Positions 1-7,603 of a DNA stretch of 21,485 nucleotides are shown here, piece by piece. The DNA lies in contig CALVKK010000007.1 in assembly GCA_944332645.1 (NCBI GenBank), forward strand, positions 1-21,485. The letters are read 5' to 3'. A program made the translations under genes and the position numbers. The notes below the pieces were generated by a model. The model did no database searches, had not been told where the DNA came from, and saw only the letters and a list, made by a program, of their open reading frames with translations. Positions within the stretch are counted from its first letter, which is position 1, and each line of letters begins with the position of its first letter. The DNA comes from an uncultured Bacilli bacterium. Its GTDB lineage: Bacteria > Bacillota_I > Bacilli_A > RF39 > UBA660.

Positions 1-28
1 AAGTAGTGATCCATATGTAATAAACTAG
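1..28 (+). CDS. possible 3' tail of an upstream gene
   Basis: Reading from base 2 gives SSDPYVIN followed by TAG at 26-28, which abuts the terminator stem that starts at 28. Reading from base 3 gives VVIHM and a TAA at 18-20, so the frame is not decided. ylxM or ftsY often lie upstream of ffh in Firmicutes, but eight residues are too few to identify either. This is only a plausible gene end cut by the window edge. Confidence 0.25.
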
Positions 29-55
29 AACATATCAATTAGATATGTTCTTTTT
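28..55 (+). terminator. rho-independent terminator upstream of ffh
   Basis: A perfect 9-bp stem (GAACATATC at 28-36, GATATGTTC at 42-50) with a 5-nt loop is followed by TTTTT at 51-55. It probably ends the gene that runs in from the left edge, so ffh is started separately. A TATAAT hexamer at 69-74 could be the ffh -10 element, but I see no convincing -35 17 bases upstream of it. Confidence 0.75.
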
Positions 56-91
56 AATTAAAATATAGTATAATTTAAAAAGGTGATATAA

Positions 92-1396
92 ATGTTTGAA
101 AATTTAGGTGATAGATTAACTAGTGTTGTCAACAAAATAAAGGGTTATGGCAAAATAACCGAAGACAATATTAGTGATATAACTAGAGAACTAAGATTAG
201 CGTTACTTGAAGCTGATGTTAATTATCAAGTTGTCAAAGAATTTATAAATAATGTTAAAGAAAAAGCTTTAGGTGAAGAAGTTAGTAGTAGCTTAAAACC
301 TAGTGAAATGTTTATTAAAATCGTTAAAGATGAATTAGTTGAATTATTAGGTGGTGAAAAGAAAGATTTAGCTACAACTAAAAGCTTAAATATTTTAATG
401 TTAGTTGGTTTACAGGGAAGTGGTAAAACCACTACTATTGGTAAACTTAGTTTGTTATTAAGAAAAAAGTATCATAAAAAGCCACTGTTAGTAGCATGCG
501 ATGTGTATCGCCCAGCAGCAATCGATCAGTTAAAACAAATTGGTAAAGAGTTAAATATCGATGTTTATGAAGAAGGTAAAAAAGATCCAAGAGAAATAGT
601 AACCAATGCAATAAAATATGCGAAAGAAAATAATTTTAATTATGTTTTAATCGATACTGCAGGCCGATTACATATTGATGAAGAATTAATGAATGAACTA
701 AACGATATTAAAACCATTGTCAATCCTGATGAAATTTTGTTAGTAGTCGATAGTATGACTGGTCAAGATGCAATCAATGTTATAACAGGATTTAATGAAA
801 AGTTAGAATTAACAGGTGCTATTTTAACTAAATTAGATGGTGATACTAAAGGTGGAGTAGCTTTATCGGTAAGGCATCTTACTAATGTCCCAATTAAATT
901 TGTTGGTACTTCAGAAAAAATGGATGGCTTAGAAGAGTTTTATCCTGAGAGAATGGCTACTCGTATTTTAGATATGGGTGACATCATGAGTATGGTGGAA
1001 AAAGCAGAAAGTATTATGGATGATGAAGCGATAAAAGCAGCTCAAAAGTTACAAAAAGGCAAATTTGATTTAGAAGATTTTTTAGTTCAATTAAAACAAA
1101 TAAAAAAACTAGGACCTTTGGAAAATATTATTAAGATGTTACCAGGAGCAAAAAAAATGGGGTTAAACAATATTCAAATCAATCCGAAAGATATGGCTCA
1201 TATCGAGGCTATTATTCTATCGATGACACCATATGAAAGAAGACATCCAGAAGTTTTAAAAGCAAGTAGAAAATTAAGAATTGCCAAAGGTAGTGGTCGA
1301 AGTGTTGAAGAAGTAAATCGATTATTAAAACAGTTTGAGCAAATGAAAGTAATGATGAAACAATTTAAAAGTGGTAATTTTAAATTGCCGTTTTAA
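92..1396 (+). CDS. ffh: signal recognition particle GTPase Ffh
   Basis: Ffh binds the SRP RNA and signal peptides of nascent membrane and secreted proteins and delivers ribosomes to FtsY at the membrane. The 434-residue protein has the N-domain helical bundle (about 1-90), then the G domain with GLQGSGKTTTIGKL (near 107), DVYRPAA, DTAGR and TKLDGD, and an M domain from about 295 to the end. In the M domain the RNA-binding segment is visible as SMTPYERRHPEVL and RIAKGSGRSVEEVNRLLKQF. The protein stops soon after that motif (GNFKLPF), so the methionine-rich tail of many homologues is short. The start follows AGGTGAT at 81-87, 5 bases upstream. It lies between two terminators and is probably monocistronic. 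The SRP RNA gene is not in the window. Confidence 0.98.
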   Translation: MFENLGDRLTSVVNKIKGYGKITEDNISDITRELRLALLEADVNYQVVKEFINNVKEKALGEEVSSSLKPSEMFIKIVKDELVELLGGEKKDLATTKSLNILMLVGLQGSGKTTTIGKLSLLLRKKYHKKPLLVACDVYRPAAIDQLKQIGKELNIDVYEEGKKDPREIVTNAIKYAKENNFNYVLIDTAGRLHIDEELMNELNDIKTIVNPDEILLVVDSMTGQDAINVITGFNEKLELTGAILTKLDGDTKGGVALSVRHLTNVPIKFVGTSEKMDGLEEFYPERMATRILDMGDIMSMVEKAESIMDDEAIKAAQKLQKGKFDLEDFLVQLKQIKKLGPLENIIKMLPGAKKMGLNNIQINPKDMAHIEAIILSMTPYERRHPEVLKASRKLRIAKGSGRSVEEVNRLLKQFEQMKVMMKQFKSGNFKLPF

Positions 1397-1397
1397 G

Positions 1398-1429
1398 AAG
1401 TCAAAAAATCGATGATTTTTTGACTTTTT
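1398..1429 (+). terminator. terminator of ffh
   Basis: A perfect 12-bp stem (AGTCAAAAAATC at 1399-1410, GATTTTTTGACT at 1414-1425) with a 3-nt loop is followed by TTTT. It begins two bases after the ffh stop codon. Confidence 0.85.
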
Positions 1430-1440
1430 AATAATTGTAG

Positions 1441-1469
1441 TTGACAATTATTTTATGATATCATATAAT
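1441..1469 (+). promoter_or_regulatory. consensus sigma-A promoter of the MarR/ABC operon
   Basis: TTGACA at 1441-1446 and TATAAT at 1464-1469 are separated by exactly 17 bp, a full match to the housekeeping consensus. Transcription should start near 1476. A promoter this strong is normally held down by a repressor, and the palindrome over its -10 provides the site. Confidence 0.9.
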
Positions 1470-1490
1470 ATATAGCATGCTATATATTAT
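1465..1490. promoter_or_regulatory. 26-bp perfect palindrome, probable MarR operator
   Basis: Bases 1465-1490 read identically on both strands, centred between 1477 and 1478 on the core TATAGCATGCTATA. The palindrome covers five bases of the -10 element and the expected start point, so a dimeric winged-helix repressor bound here would block RNA polymerase. MarR proteins typically bind palindromes of about 16-25 bp and repress their own operons. The palindrome is seen directly. Its role as the site for the next gene product is inferred from position. Confidence 0.8.
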
Positions 1491-1509
1491 CACAATTAAG
1501 GGTGGTGTT

Positions 1510-1938
1510 ATGAATAGAGAAATAGTCTTTTATTTGAAAAAAATTTTTCAAACGATGGAAAAAAATTTAAATAAAGAGTTAGAAATCATTGATTTAACAA
1601 GTATGCAAGCACATGTATTAATTTATTTGTATAAAAATAAAAACAATATCATAAATCAAAGAGACATTGAAAGAGAATTTGAGTTAACTAATCCTACTGT
1701 TAATGGTATTTTAAACAGATTAGAAAATAAAGGGTTTATTAAAAGAGTGGTAAGTCATATTGATGCTCGAAATAAGGTAATCAGCTTAACTGATAAAAGT
1801 GTATTGCTAATAAACAATATGAAAAAAAGTGCTGAAAAAATGGAAAGTAAGATGACTTTAGGAATAAACAAGGATGAGTTAGATATTTTTTATAGAGTAA
1901 TAAAGAAAATGTTTGATAATGTACAAGGAGGAATGTAA
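1510..1938 (+). CDS. MarR-family transcriptional regulator
   Basis: This 142-residue winged helix-turn-helix protein probably represses its own operon and releases DNA when it binds a small, often toxic, ligand. The helical N-terminus is followed by the HTH region around QRDIEREFELTNPTVNGILNRLENKGFIKR and the wing around RVVSHIDARNKVISLTDKS (basic tip with D and R), which is the MarR pattern. I start it at 1510 because GGGTGGTG lies just upstream. The in-frame ATG at 1477 sits inside the palindrome, at or before the expected transcription start, so it cannot be used. Its stop overlaps the next start as TAATG, so it is translationally coupled to the exporter genes. The ligand is unknown. Confidence 0.93.
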   Translation: MNREIVFYLKKIFQTMEKNLNKELEIIDLTSMQAHVLIYLYKNKNNIINQRDIEREFELTNPTVNGILNRLENKGFIKRVVSHIDARNKVISLTDKSVLLINNMKKSAEKMESKMTLGINKDELDIFYRVIKKMFDNVQGGM

Positions 1939-4127
1939 TGAAACATATATTAAAAATTTTAAAAAAGTATAGTATTTATATAATTTTGGTTTTTATTTTG
2001 CTATTTTTACAAGCTAATTGTGATTTAACTTTACCTGAATACACTTCAGATATCGTAAACATCGGAATTCAACAAAGTGGAATAGAATCACCTATACCAG
2101 AAGTTATTAGAGAAGAAGAGTATAATAAGTTACTATTATTTATGAATGATGAAAGTAAAAAAAAGGTAAATGATAATTATATTTTAATTACTAAGGAAAA
2201 TAGTGAATATATAGAAAAATATCCATTACTGAGTGAAGAAAATTTATATGTTTTAAAAGACAATGATGATGAGTTAAAAAGTATAATTACATTACCAATG
2301 ATTATGGTATATAACATTTCACAGGATAACTTTGATTTTAGTAGTTTAGATTTTCAAATCCCAGAAGGGATGAGTATTTATGATGCTCTAAAAATGATGG
2401 ATGATGAGCAACATGATGAATTTATTAATAAAATAAGTGAAAAATACTCAAGTGATACAATAAGTTTGTTAGAGCAAACGGCGATTGTGTACCTAAAAGA
2501 TGAGTATACTAAAATCGGTTTAGATGTTGAAGGAATGCAGATGGGATACATTACCGTTACTGGATTGAAAATGCTTGGCTTAGCATTATTGTCGATGGCT
2601 TTAACTATTGCTTCTGTTTTCTTGTCAAGTCGAGTTGCAGCTTTTTTCAGTCGTGATTTAAGAAGTAAAGTTGTTAATAAAGTAATGACTTATTCTAATA
2701 CTGAATTTGAAAGTTTTTCTACAGCATCATTAATTACGAGAAGTACAAATGATATTCAACAAATTCAAATGCTAATTGTTATGTTGCTTAGAATCGTTTT
2801 CTTTGCTCCAATTATGGGTATTGGTGCTTTAGCTAAAGTGAGTGGTAATGATATGAGTTGGATCATTGCTTTAGCTGTAGTCACGATTATTGGTTTTGTT
2901 ATAGTTTTATTTGGTTTAGCGATGCCTAAATTTAATAAAGTGCAGAAGTTGATTGATAAAGTAAACTTAGTGTCAAGAGAAATATTATCTGGGATTCCAG
3001 TTATCAGAGCGTTTGGAACGGAAAAGCATGAAGAAAAAAGATTTGACAATGCTAATAAAGATTTAATGAAAGTAAACCTATTTGTCAATAGAGTCATGAC
3101 GATTATGATGCCATCAATGATGTTCATTATGAATGGCGTAAGTGTTTTAATTGTTTGGGTTGGTGCAAGTAAAATTGATGCTGGAACGATTCAAGTAGGT
3201 ACATTGATTGCCTTTATAACTTACACAATGCAAATAATTATGTCATTCTTAATGATTTCTATGGTATCAATTATGGTACCAAGAGCATTTGTTTCTTTAA
3301 AAAGAATAGGTGAAGTATTAAATAAGGACACATCAATTAAACAAATTAATAAGCCACAAAAATTCGATGATAAATTAAAAGGTGTAGTCGAATTTAAAGA
3401 CGTTTATTTTAGATACCCTGATGCTGAAGAAGATGTATTACAAAATATTAGTTTTAAGGCTATCCCAGGGACGACAACTGCTTTTATTGGATCAACTGGT
3501 TCAGGTAAATCGACTTTAATCAATCTAATTCCAAGGTTCTTTGACGTGACAGGTGGGAAGATATTAATTGATGGTGTTGATATTAGGAAAGCTAGTATTG
3601 AAAAATTAAGAAGCAAAATCGGCTATGTCCCACAAAAAGGAATATTGTTTTCTGGTACGATAGAATCTAATATCGCCTTTGGTTTAGACAAAATAGACAA
3701 AGAAAAAATAATTAAAGCATCCAAAATCAGTCAGTCACTAGAGTTTATTGAAAATAAAAAAGATAGGTTCAAAAGTGAAATTTCACAAGGTGGCACTAAC
3801 GTTTCTGGTGGCCAAAAACAAAGGTTAGCAATAGCTAGAGCGATTGCTATCGATCCAGAAATATATATATTCGATGATAGTTTTTCGGCATTAGACTATA
3901 AAACAGACGCTAAACTGCGAAAAGAGTTAGCAAAAATGACTAAGAATGCAACAATCTTTATTGTTGCACAAAGAATAAGGACTGTTATGCAGGCAGATCA
4001 AATTATCGTTTTAGATAAAGGTCATATGGTTGGTATTGGCACACATAAAGAATTACTAAAAGCTTGTGATGTATATCAAGAAATTGCTTATTCACAGTTA
4101 TCAAAGGAGGAACTAGAAAATGAATAG
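1938..4127 (+). CDS. ABC exporter subunit with degenerate ATP site (TM287-like)
   Basis: This 729-residue half-transporter has a membrane domain (about 1-450) fused to an ATPase domain. TM1 (about 12-30) is followed by some 160 hydrophilic residues before TM2 (near 208), a large extracytoplasmic insert. In the ATPase domain I see Walker A GSTGSGKST (near 517), Q-loop YVPQKG, signature VSGGQKQR (near 621) and Walker B IYIFDDSFSALD. The catalytic glutamate is Asp and the switch histidine is Gln (VAQRI). This pairing is known from the degenerate subunit of heterodimeric exporters such as Thermotoga TM287/TM288 and Enterococcus EfrCD. RBS CAAGGAGG at 1925-1931. It overlaps the MarR stop by one base and the partner gene by eight. 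Substrate unknown, probably drugs or lipids. Confidence 0.93.
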   Translation: MKHILKILKKYSIYIILVFILLFLQANCDLTLPEYTSDIVNIGIQQSGIESPIPEVIREEEYNKLLLFMNDESKKKVNDNYILITKENSEYIEKYPLLSEENLYVLKDNDDELKSIITLPMIMVYNISQDNFDFSSLDFQIPEGMSIYDALKMMDDEQHDEFINKISEKYSSDTISLLEQTAIVYLKDEYTKIGLDVEGMQMGYITVTGLKMLGLALLSMALTIASVFLSSRVAAFFSRDLRSKVVNKVMTYSNTEFESFSTASLITRSTNDIQQIQMLIVMLLRIVFFAPIMGIGALAKVSGNDMSWIIALAVVTIIGFVIVLFGLAMPKFNKVQKLIDKVNLVSREILSGIPVIRAFGTEKHEEKRFDNANKDLMKVNLFVNRVMTIMMPSMMFIMNGVSVLIVWVGASKIDAGTIQVGTLIAFITYTMQIIMSFLMISMVSIMVPRAFVSLKRIGEVLNKDTSIKQINKPQKFDDKLKGVVEFKDVYFRYPDAEEDVLQNISFKAIPGTTTAFIGSTGSGKSTLINLIPRFFDVTGGKILIDGVDIRKASIEKLRSKIGYVPQKGILFSGTIESNIAFGLDKIDKEKIIKASKISQSLEFIENKKDRFKSEISQGGTNVSGGQKQRLAIARAIAIDPEIYIFDDSFSALDYKTDAKLRKELAKMTKNATIFIVAQRIRTVMQADQIIVLDKGHMVGIGTHKELLKACDVYQEIAYSQLSKEELENE

Positions 4128-5931
4128 AGGTCCAAAAGGTCCTGGAGTAATGGCGATTGAAAAGGCCAAAGATTTTAAAGGGACAGTTCGAAAATTATTC
4201 AAAAGTATGAGTAAATATAAGATTCAGCTCATTTTGATTTTTGTTTTGGCGATTGCTAGTACTATTTTTTCGATTGTTGGACCTAAAATATTAGGCAATG
4301 CAACCACAGAATTATTTAATGGTTTAATTAGTAAATTGAGTGGTGGAAGTGGAATCGATTTTGACAAAATAGCTGCAATTTTGACTTTCCTTTTAGGATT
4401 ATATATTATTAGTGCCATATTTTCTTATATTCAAGGTTTCATTATGACAGGAATCAGTCAAAAATATACTTATGAATTAAGAAAAAAGGTTTCAATCAAG
4501 ATTAATAAATTACCAATGAATTATTTTGATAAGAAAAATCATGGTGAAGTTTTATCAATTATTACAAATGATATTGACACGATGAGTCAAAGTTTAAATC
4601 AAAGTGCAATTCAGTTGATAACTTCACTTGTAACTATTATTGGTATTTTAGTAATGATGTTATCTATCAATGTTGTCATGACTTTGGTTGCCTTATTAAT
4701 TTTACCAATCGCTTCCTTGATTACAATGTTTATTGTTAAGCATAGTCAAAAATACTTTACTAATCAACAAGAATATTTAGGACATGTTAATGGTCAAATT
4801 GAAGAAATGTATTCTGGTCAAAATGTTATTAAAGTATTTAACGCCGAAGATAAAGTCATTGAGAATTTTGAAAAAGATAATGAGCAATTATGTTCTTCTG
4901 GTTGGAAAAGTCAATTTTTCTCTGGTATGATGCATCCAATCATGAATTTTATTGGTAATCTTGGTTATGTTGCAGTTGCTATATTAGGTGGATATTATGC
5001 TATAAAAGGGAAAATCACTGTTGGTAATATTCAATCATTTATTTCATATACTAAAAACTTTACTAATCCCATTGCCCAATTAGCACAAGTTTCTAATATG
5101 ATTCAAGCAATGGTAGCCGCAAGTGAAAGAGTGTTTGAATTTTTAGAGGAAACAGAAGAGTTAGAAACCAAACATCCTTTAACCGTTGGTAATCTTGAAG
5201 GCAATGTTACATTTGATCATGTTAAATTTGGTTACAATGATGATCAAATAATTATTCATGATTTTAGTGTTAAAGTAAAAAAAGGGCAAAAAATTGCGAT
5301 TGTTGGACCTACTGGTGCTGGTAAAACGACGATGGTTAAATTACTAATGCGTTTTTATAATGTTAATGATGGAGCTATTTTAATTGATAACAACAATATT
5401 AATGATTATAAACGCAGTGATTTAAGACATATATTTGGAATGGTTTTACAGGATACTTGGTTATTTTCTGGAACTATTATGGATAATTTAAGATATGGTA
5501 AATTGGATGCAACTGATGATGAAATAATTGAAGCAGCTAAAAAAGCTCATGTTCATCATTTCATTCAAACTTTACCAGATGCATATAATATGGAATTAAA
5601 TGAAGAAACAAATAACATATCTCAAGGACAAAAACAATTATTAACTATTGCCCGTGCTATTTTGGCCAATCCTAAAGTTTTAATATTAGATGAGGCTACC
5701 AGTAGTGTCGATACTAGAACAGAAATATTAATTCAAAAAGCAATGGATGAATTAATGAAAGGAAGGACATCGTTTATTATTGCTCATCGATTATCAACAA
5801 TTAGAGATGCTGATTTAATTTTAGTTATGAATAATGGCGATATCGTTGAACAAGGTAATCATGAAGAATTATTAGCCAAGGGTGGATTTTATGCTAATCT
5901 ATATAATTCTCAATTTGAAACTATTTCTTAA
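4120..5931 (+). CDS. ABC exporter subunit with catalytic ATP site (TM288-like)
   Basis: This 603-residue partner half-transporter has six predicted membrane helices (about 35-330), then an ATPase domain with Walker A GPTGAGKTT (near 395), Q-loop MVLQDTWLF, Walker B VLILDEATSSVD with its catalytic Glu, and switch His in IIAHRLSTI (near 553). The signature is ISQGQKQ, not the canonical SGGQ, as in TM288-type subunits. With the preceding gene it should form a heterodimer with one active and one weak ATP site. Its start overlaps the previous gene by 8 bases, with AAAGGAGG at 4103-4110. The N-terminus (MNRGPKGPGVMAIEKAKDFKG) resembles the glycine- and basic-rich leaders of this family. No clear terminator follows. 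Confidence 0.95.
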   Translation: MNRGPKGPGVMAIEKAKDFKGTVRKLFKSMSKYKIQLILIFVLAIASTIFSIVGPKILGNATTELFNGLISKLSGGSGIDFDKIAAILTFLLGLYIISAIFSYIQGFIMTGISQKYTYELRKKVSIKINKLPMNYFDKKNHGEVLSIITNDIDTMSQSLNQSAIQLITSLVTIIGILVMMLSINVVMTLVALLILPIASLITMFIVKHSQKYFTNQQEYLGHVNGQIEEMYSGQNVIKVFNAEDKVIENFEKDNEQLCSSGWKSQFFSGMMHPIMNFIGNLGYVAVAILGGYYAIKGKITVGNIQSFISYTKNFTNPIAQLAQVSNMIQAMVAASERVFEFLEETEELETKHPLTVGNLEGNVTFDHVKFGYNDDQIIIHDFSVKVKKGQKIAIVGPTGAGKTTMVKLLMRFYNVNDGAILIDNNNINDYKRSDLRHIFGMVLQDTWLFSGTIMDNLRYGKLDATDDEIIEAAKKAHVHHFIQTLPDAYNMELNEETNNISQGQKQLLTIARAILANPKVLILDEATSSVDTRTEILIQKAMDELMKGRTSFIIAHRLSTIRDADLILVMNNGDIVEQGNHEELLAKGGFYANLYNSQFETIS

Positions 5932-5984
5932 TTTTGAAAGATTTCAATACTTATAATTATTATTAAAATGACATGTATTTTGTA

Positions 5985-6013
5985 TTGATAACTTATTGAA
6001 AATGATATATAAT
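5985..6013 (+). promoter_or_regulatory. promoter of the mutase-like gene
   Basis: TTGATA at 5985-5990 and TATAAT at 6008-6013 with a 17-bp spacer. The expected start point is near 6020. The upstream in-frame ATG at 5996 lies inside this promoter and is not used. Confidence 0.8.
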
Positions 6014-6037
6014 ATTTATAGAATAAGAGGGATAAAG

Positions 6038-7420
6038 ATGAAGAAAACAGTTTTATTTTTGATGAATGGTTTTGGTGTTGAACAATTAGATTCTTATAGT
6101 ATTTATAATGCCCAACTAATGCCTAATCTAGATCGTTATACCAAAGAGTATCTATTTTCACCAATCGAAGCACCAGCTAGCAATTTAGTCAGCGGATATC
6201 GTTTTTTCAGTACAGGATCTCTTTATCCTTTATCCTGTTCATTAATTGATAATTATTTGGATAGATTTGCGGAAAATAAAAATTTCGAATTATATTTAAA
6301 TAGTATTAACGAAAGTGGCAAAATTCATATTTTTTTATCACTAGAAAATGATAAAAGTGTTGATCATATTAAATCATTTTTAAGATTTATAAGAATTAAA
6401 AAAAACAATTCAATATTTCTTCATTTGGTATTAGTGGGAGATAATACAAGTGACTACAAAACTATTGAACGATTAATTAATAAAATAACCTATGATATAA
6501 AAGAATGTAAAATCGGCATTGTAGTCGGCAAAAATGTTTTACGTTACACTAACATTAGTTCTTTTATGAATTTGTTTCAAAATGAAGTTGGTGAAAAATG
6601 GCGCGAAATATCACGTAAAATAAGTTCATTAACTTCGTTAAAGACTATTCCTAATAATGTTAAGGAATTTTATATGAATGAAGGCTTTAAACTAGATGTT
6701 AATGACAGTATATTTTTCTTTAATTATGAGTATATTGACTTAACTAATTTAGTAATGGAAATTAGTAAAGTGACTAATAATAATAATTTTTTCTCAATGT
6801 TTTCAATTAAAGGAGTAAAATACCCGATGTTTGCTTATCCTAAATCTGGTATATCAATGTTAAATAATTTAAATAAAATTGAAGCCAAAGCTTTGATAGT
6901 GTCCAATCGTAATAGTATGGGGATTATAAATTATTATTGTTGTGGCCTTCAAAATATCATTTCTGATAGAATATCTTTTGTTAAAACAGACAATTTAAAT
7001 TTTGAACAATTAAAAGCTATTATTAGAGATTCTGAATATAGCCTTATAATAATAAGTTATCAAATTGACGATGTTCAAACAGTTTCAGAGTTAAACAATA
7101 GATTAAATAGACTAGATAAGATGTTAGGTTATATTCACGATTTTTGCGTTGAAGGTAATTACAGTTTATTTATATCATCTTTGTATGGCATGCAAAAAGA
7201 ATTAGCTGTTGACAATTTTGTCAAGGCCACGGTTAATTTTTCCCATAAGGTCCCATTTGTTGTTATTGATCCTGTTTTTAATAAAGCTAATTTTAGTTTA
7301 GGAATGGGAAATGTTTATAATCTGGCGCATACTATATATACAAATATCAATAATAAATACAATGGTGGAGAGGTTTTAATTAAAAGAAAGAATTTTATTA
7401 TGAAACTGTTTAAAAAATAG
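6038..7420 (+). CDS. degenerate iPGM-like (alkaline phosphatase superfamily) protein, probable pseudoenzyme
   Basis: The 460-residue protein follows the order of cofactor-independent phosphoglycerate mutase (GpmI, about 510 residues). KTVLFLMNGFG matches the first strand (normally ILDGFG), MPNLDRYTKEY matches PNFDRY, IHIFLSLENDKSVDHIKSF matches the GLLSDGGVHSHI region, and FISSLYGM near 379-385 matches ITADHGN. The ligands are missing: first-strand Asp is Asn10, DHGN is LYGM (382-385), the PDMVGH segment has no His, and GRDxxP and HVTFF are lost. It should therefore not act as a mutase, and its role is unknown. The match is by eye and weak in the middle. Start 6038 follows AAGAGGG at 6025-6031. 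The frame is intact and the gene has its own promoter, so it is maintained and not decaying. Confidence 0.65.
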   Translation: MKKTVLFLMNGFGVEQLDSYSIYNAQLMPNLDRYTKEYLFSPIEAPASNLVSGYRFFSTGSLYPLSCSLIDNYLDRFAENKNFELYLNSINESGKIHIFLSLENDKSVDHIKSFLRFIRIKKNNSIFLHLVLVGDNTSDYKTIERLINKITYDIKECKIGIVVGKNVLRYTNISSFMNLFQNEVGEKWREISRKISSLTSLKTIPNNVKEFYMNEGFKLDVNDSIFFFNYEYIDLTNLVMEISKVTNNNNFFSMFSIKGVKYPMFAYPKSGISMLNNLNKIEAKALIVSNRNSMGIINYYCCGLQNIISDRISFVKTDNLNFEQLKAIIRDSEYSLIIISYQIDDVQTVSELNNRLNRLDKMLGYIHDFCVEGNYSLFISSLYGMQKELAVDNFVKATVNFSHKVPFVVIDPVFNKANFSLGMGNVYNLAHTIYTNINNKYNGGEVLIKRKNFIMKLFKK

Positions 7421-7449
7421 TTGACTAATATTGATAAATATATTAGAAT
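7421..7449 (+). promoter_or_regulatory. probable glyQS promoter
   Basis: TTGACT at 7421-7426 and TAGAAT at 7444-7449 with a 17-bp spacer, starting at the base after the upstream stop codon. Expected transcription start is about 7456. An 8-bp inverted repeat (ATTGATAA at 7429-7436, TTATCAAT at 7454-7461) flanks the -10. Confidence 0.6.
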
Positions 7450-7455
7450 AATCTT

Positions 7456-7570
7456 ATCAATGTGATGACGAAGGTTGGAATCTTCCGAGCAATGCAATCT
7501 AAAAGCGATTCTATTAGAATAAGTAAGGTGGAACCACGGTAATGCGTCCTTATACTTCTAATAGTTTTTT
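7456..7570 (+). ncRNA. T-box leader of glyQS (glycine, specifier GGA), unusually short
   Basis: The T-box core AAGGTGGAACCACGG is at 7525-7539. Its TGGA (7529-7532) would pair with the UCCA end of tRNA-Gly. The antiterminator pairs TAAGG (7524-7528) with CCTTA (7548-7552). The competing terminator pairs CTATTAGAA (7511-7519) with TTCTAATAG (7556-7564), followed by six T. Aligning the segment after the specifier with the ileS leader puts GGA (7477-7479) in the specifier position. Uncharged tRNA-Gly should promote read-through into glyQS. From the predicted start only about 20 nt precede the specifier, too few for a normal stem I, so either the RNA starts upstream or stem I is reduced. The 5' boundary is uncertain. 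Confidence 0.85.
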
Positions 7571-7603
7571 CTTATTTTTAAAATAAATTAAGGAGGGAAT
7601 AAA

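Noticed and set aside
1477..1509. Upstream in-frame ATG of the MarR gene
   Set aside because: It lies within the palindrome at the predicted transcription start and has no ribosome site. The ATG at 1510 has GGGTGGTG.
3870..3980. Missing catalytic Glu and switch His in the first ABC subunit as a sign of decay
   Set aside because: Asp and Gln at these places are the known pattern of the degenerate subunit in heterodimeric exporters, and the partner has both residues.
5996..6037. Upstream ATG of the mutase-like gene
   Set aside because: It falls between the -35 and -10 of the gene's promoter.
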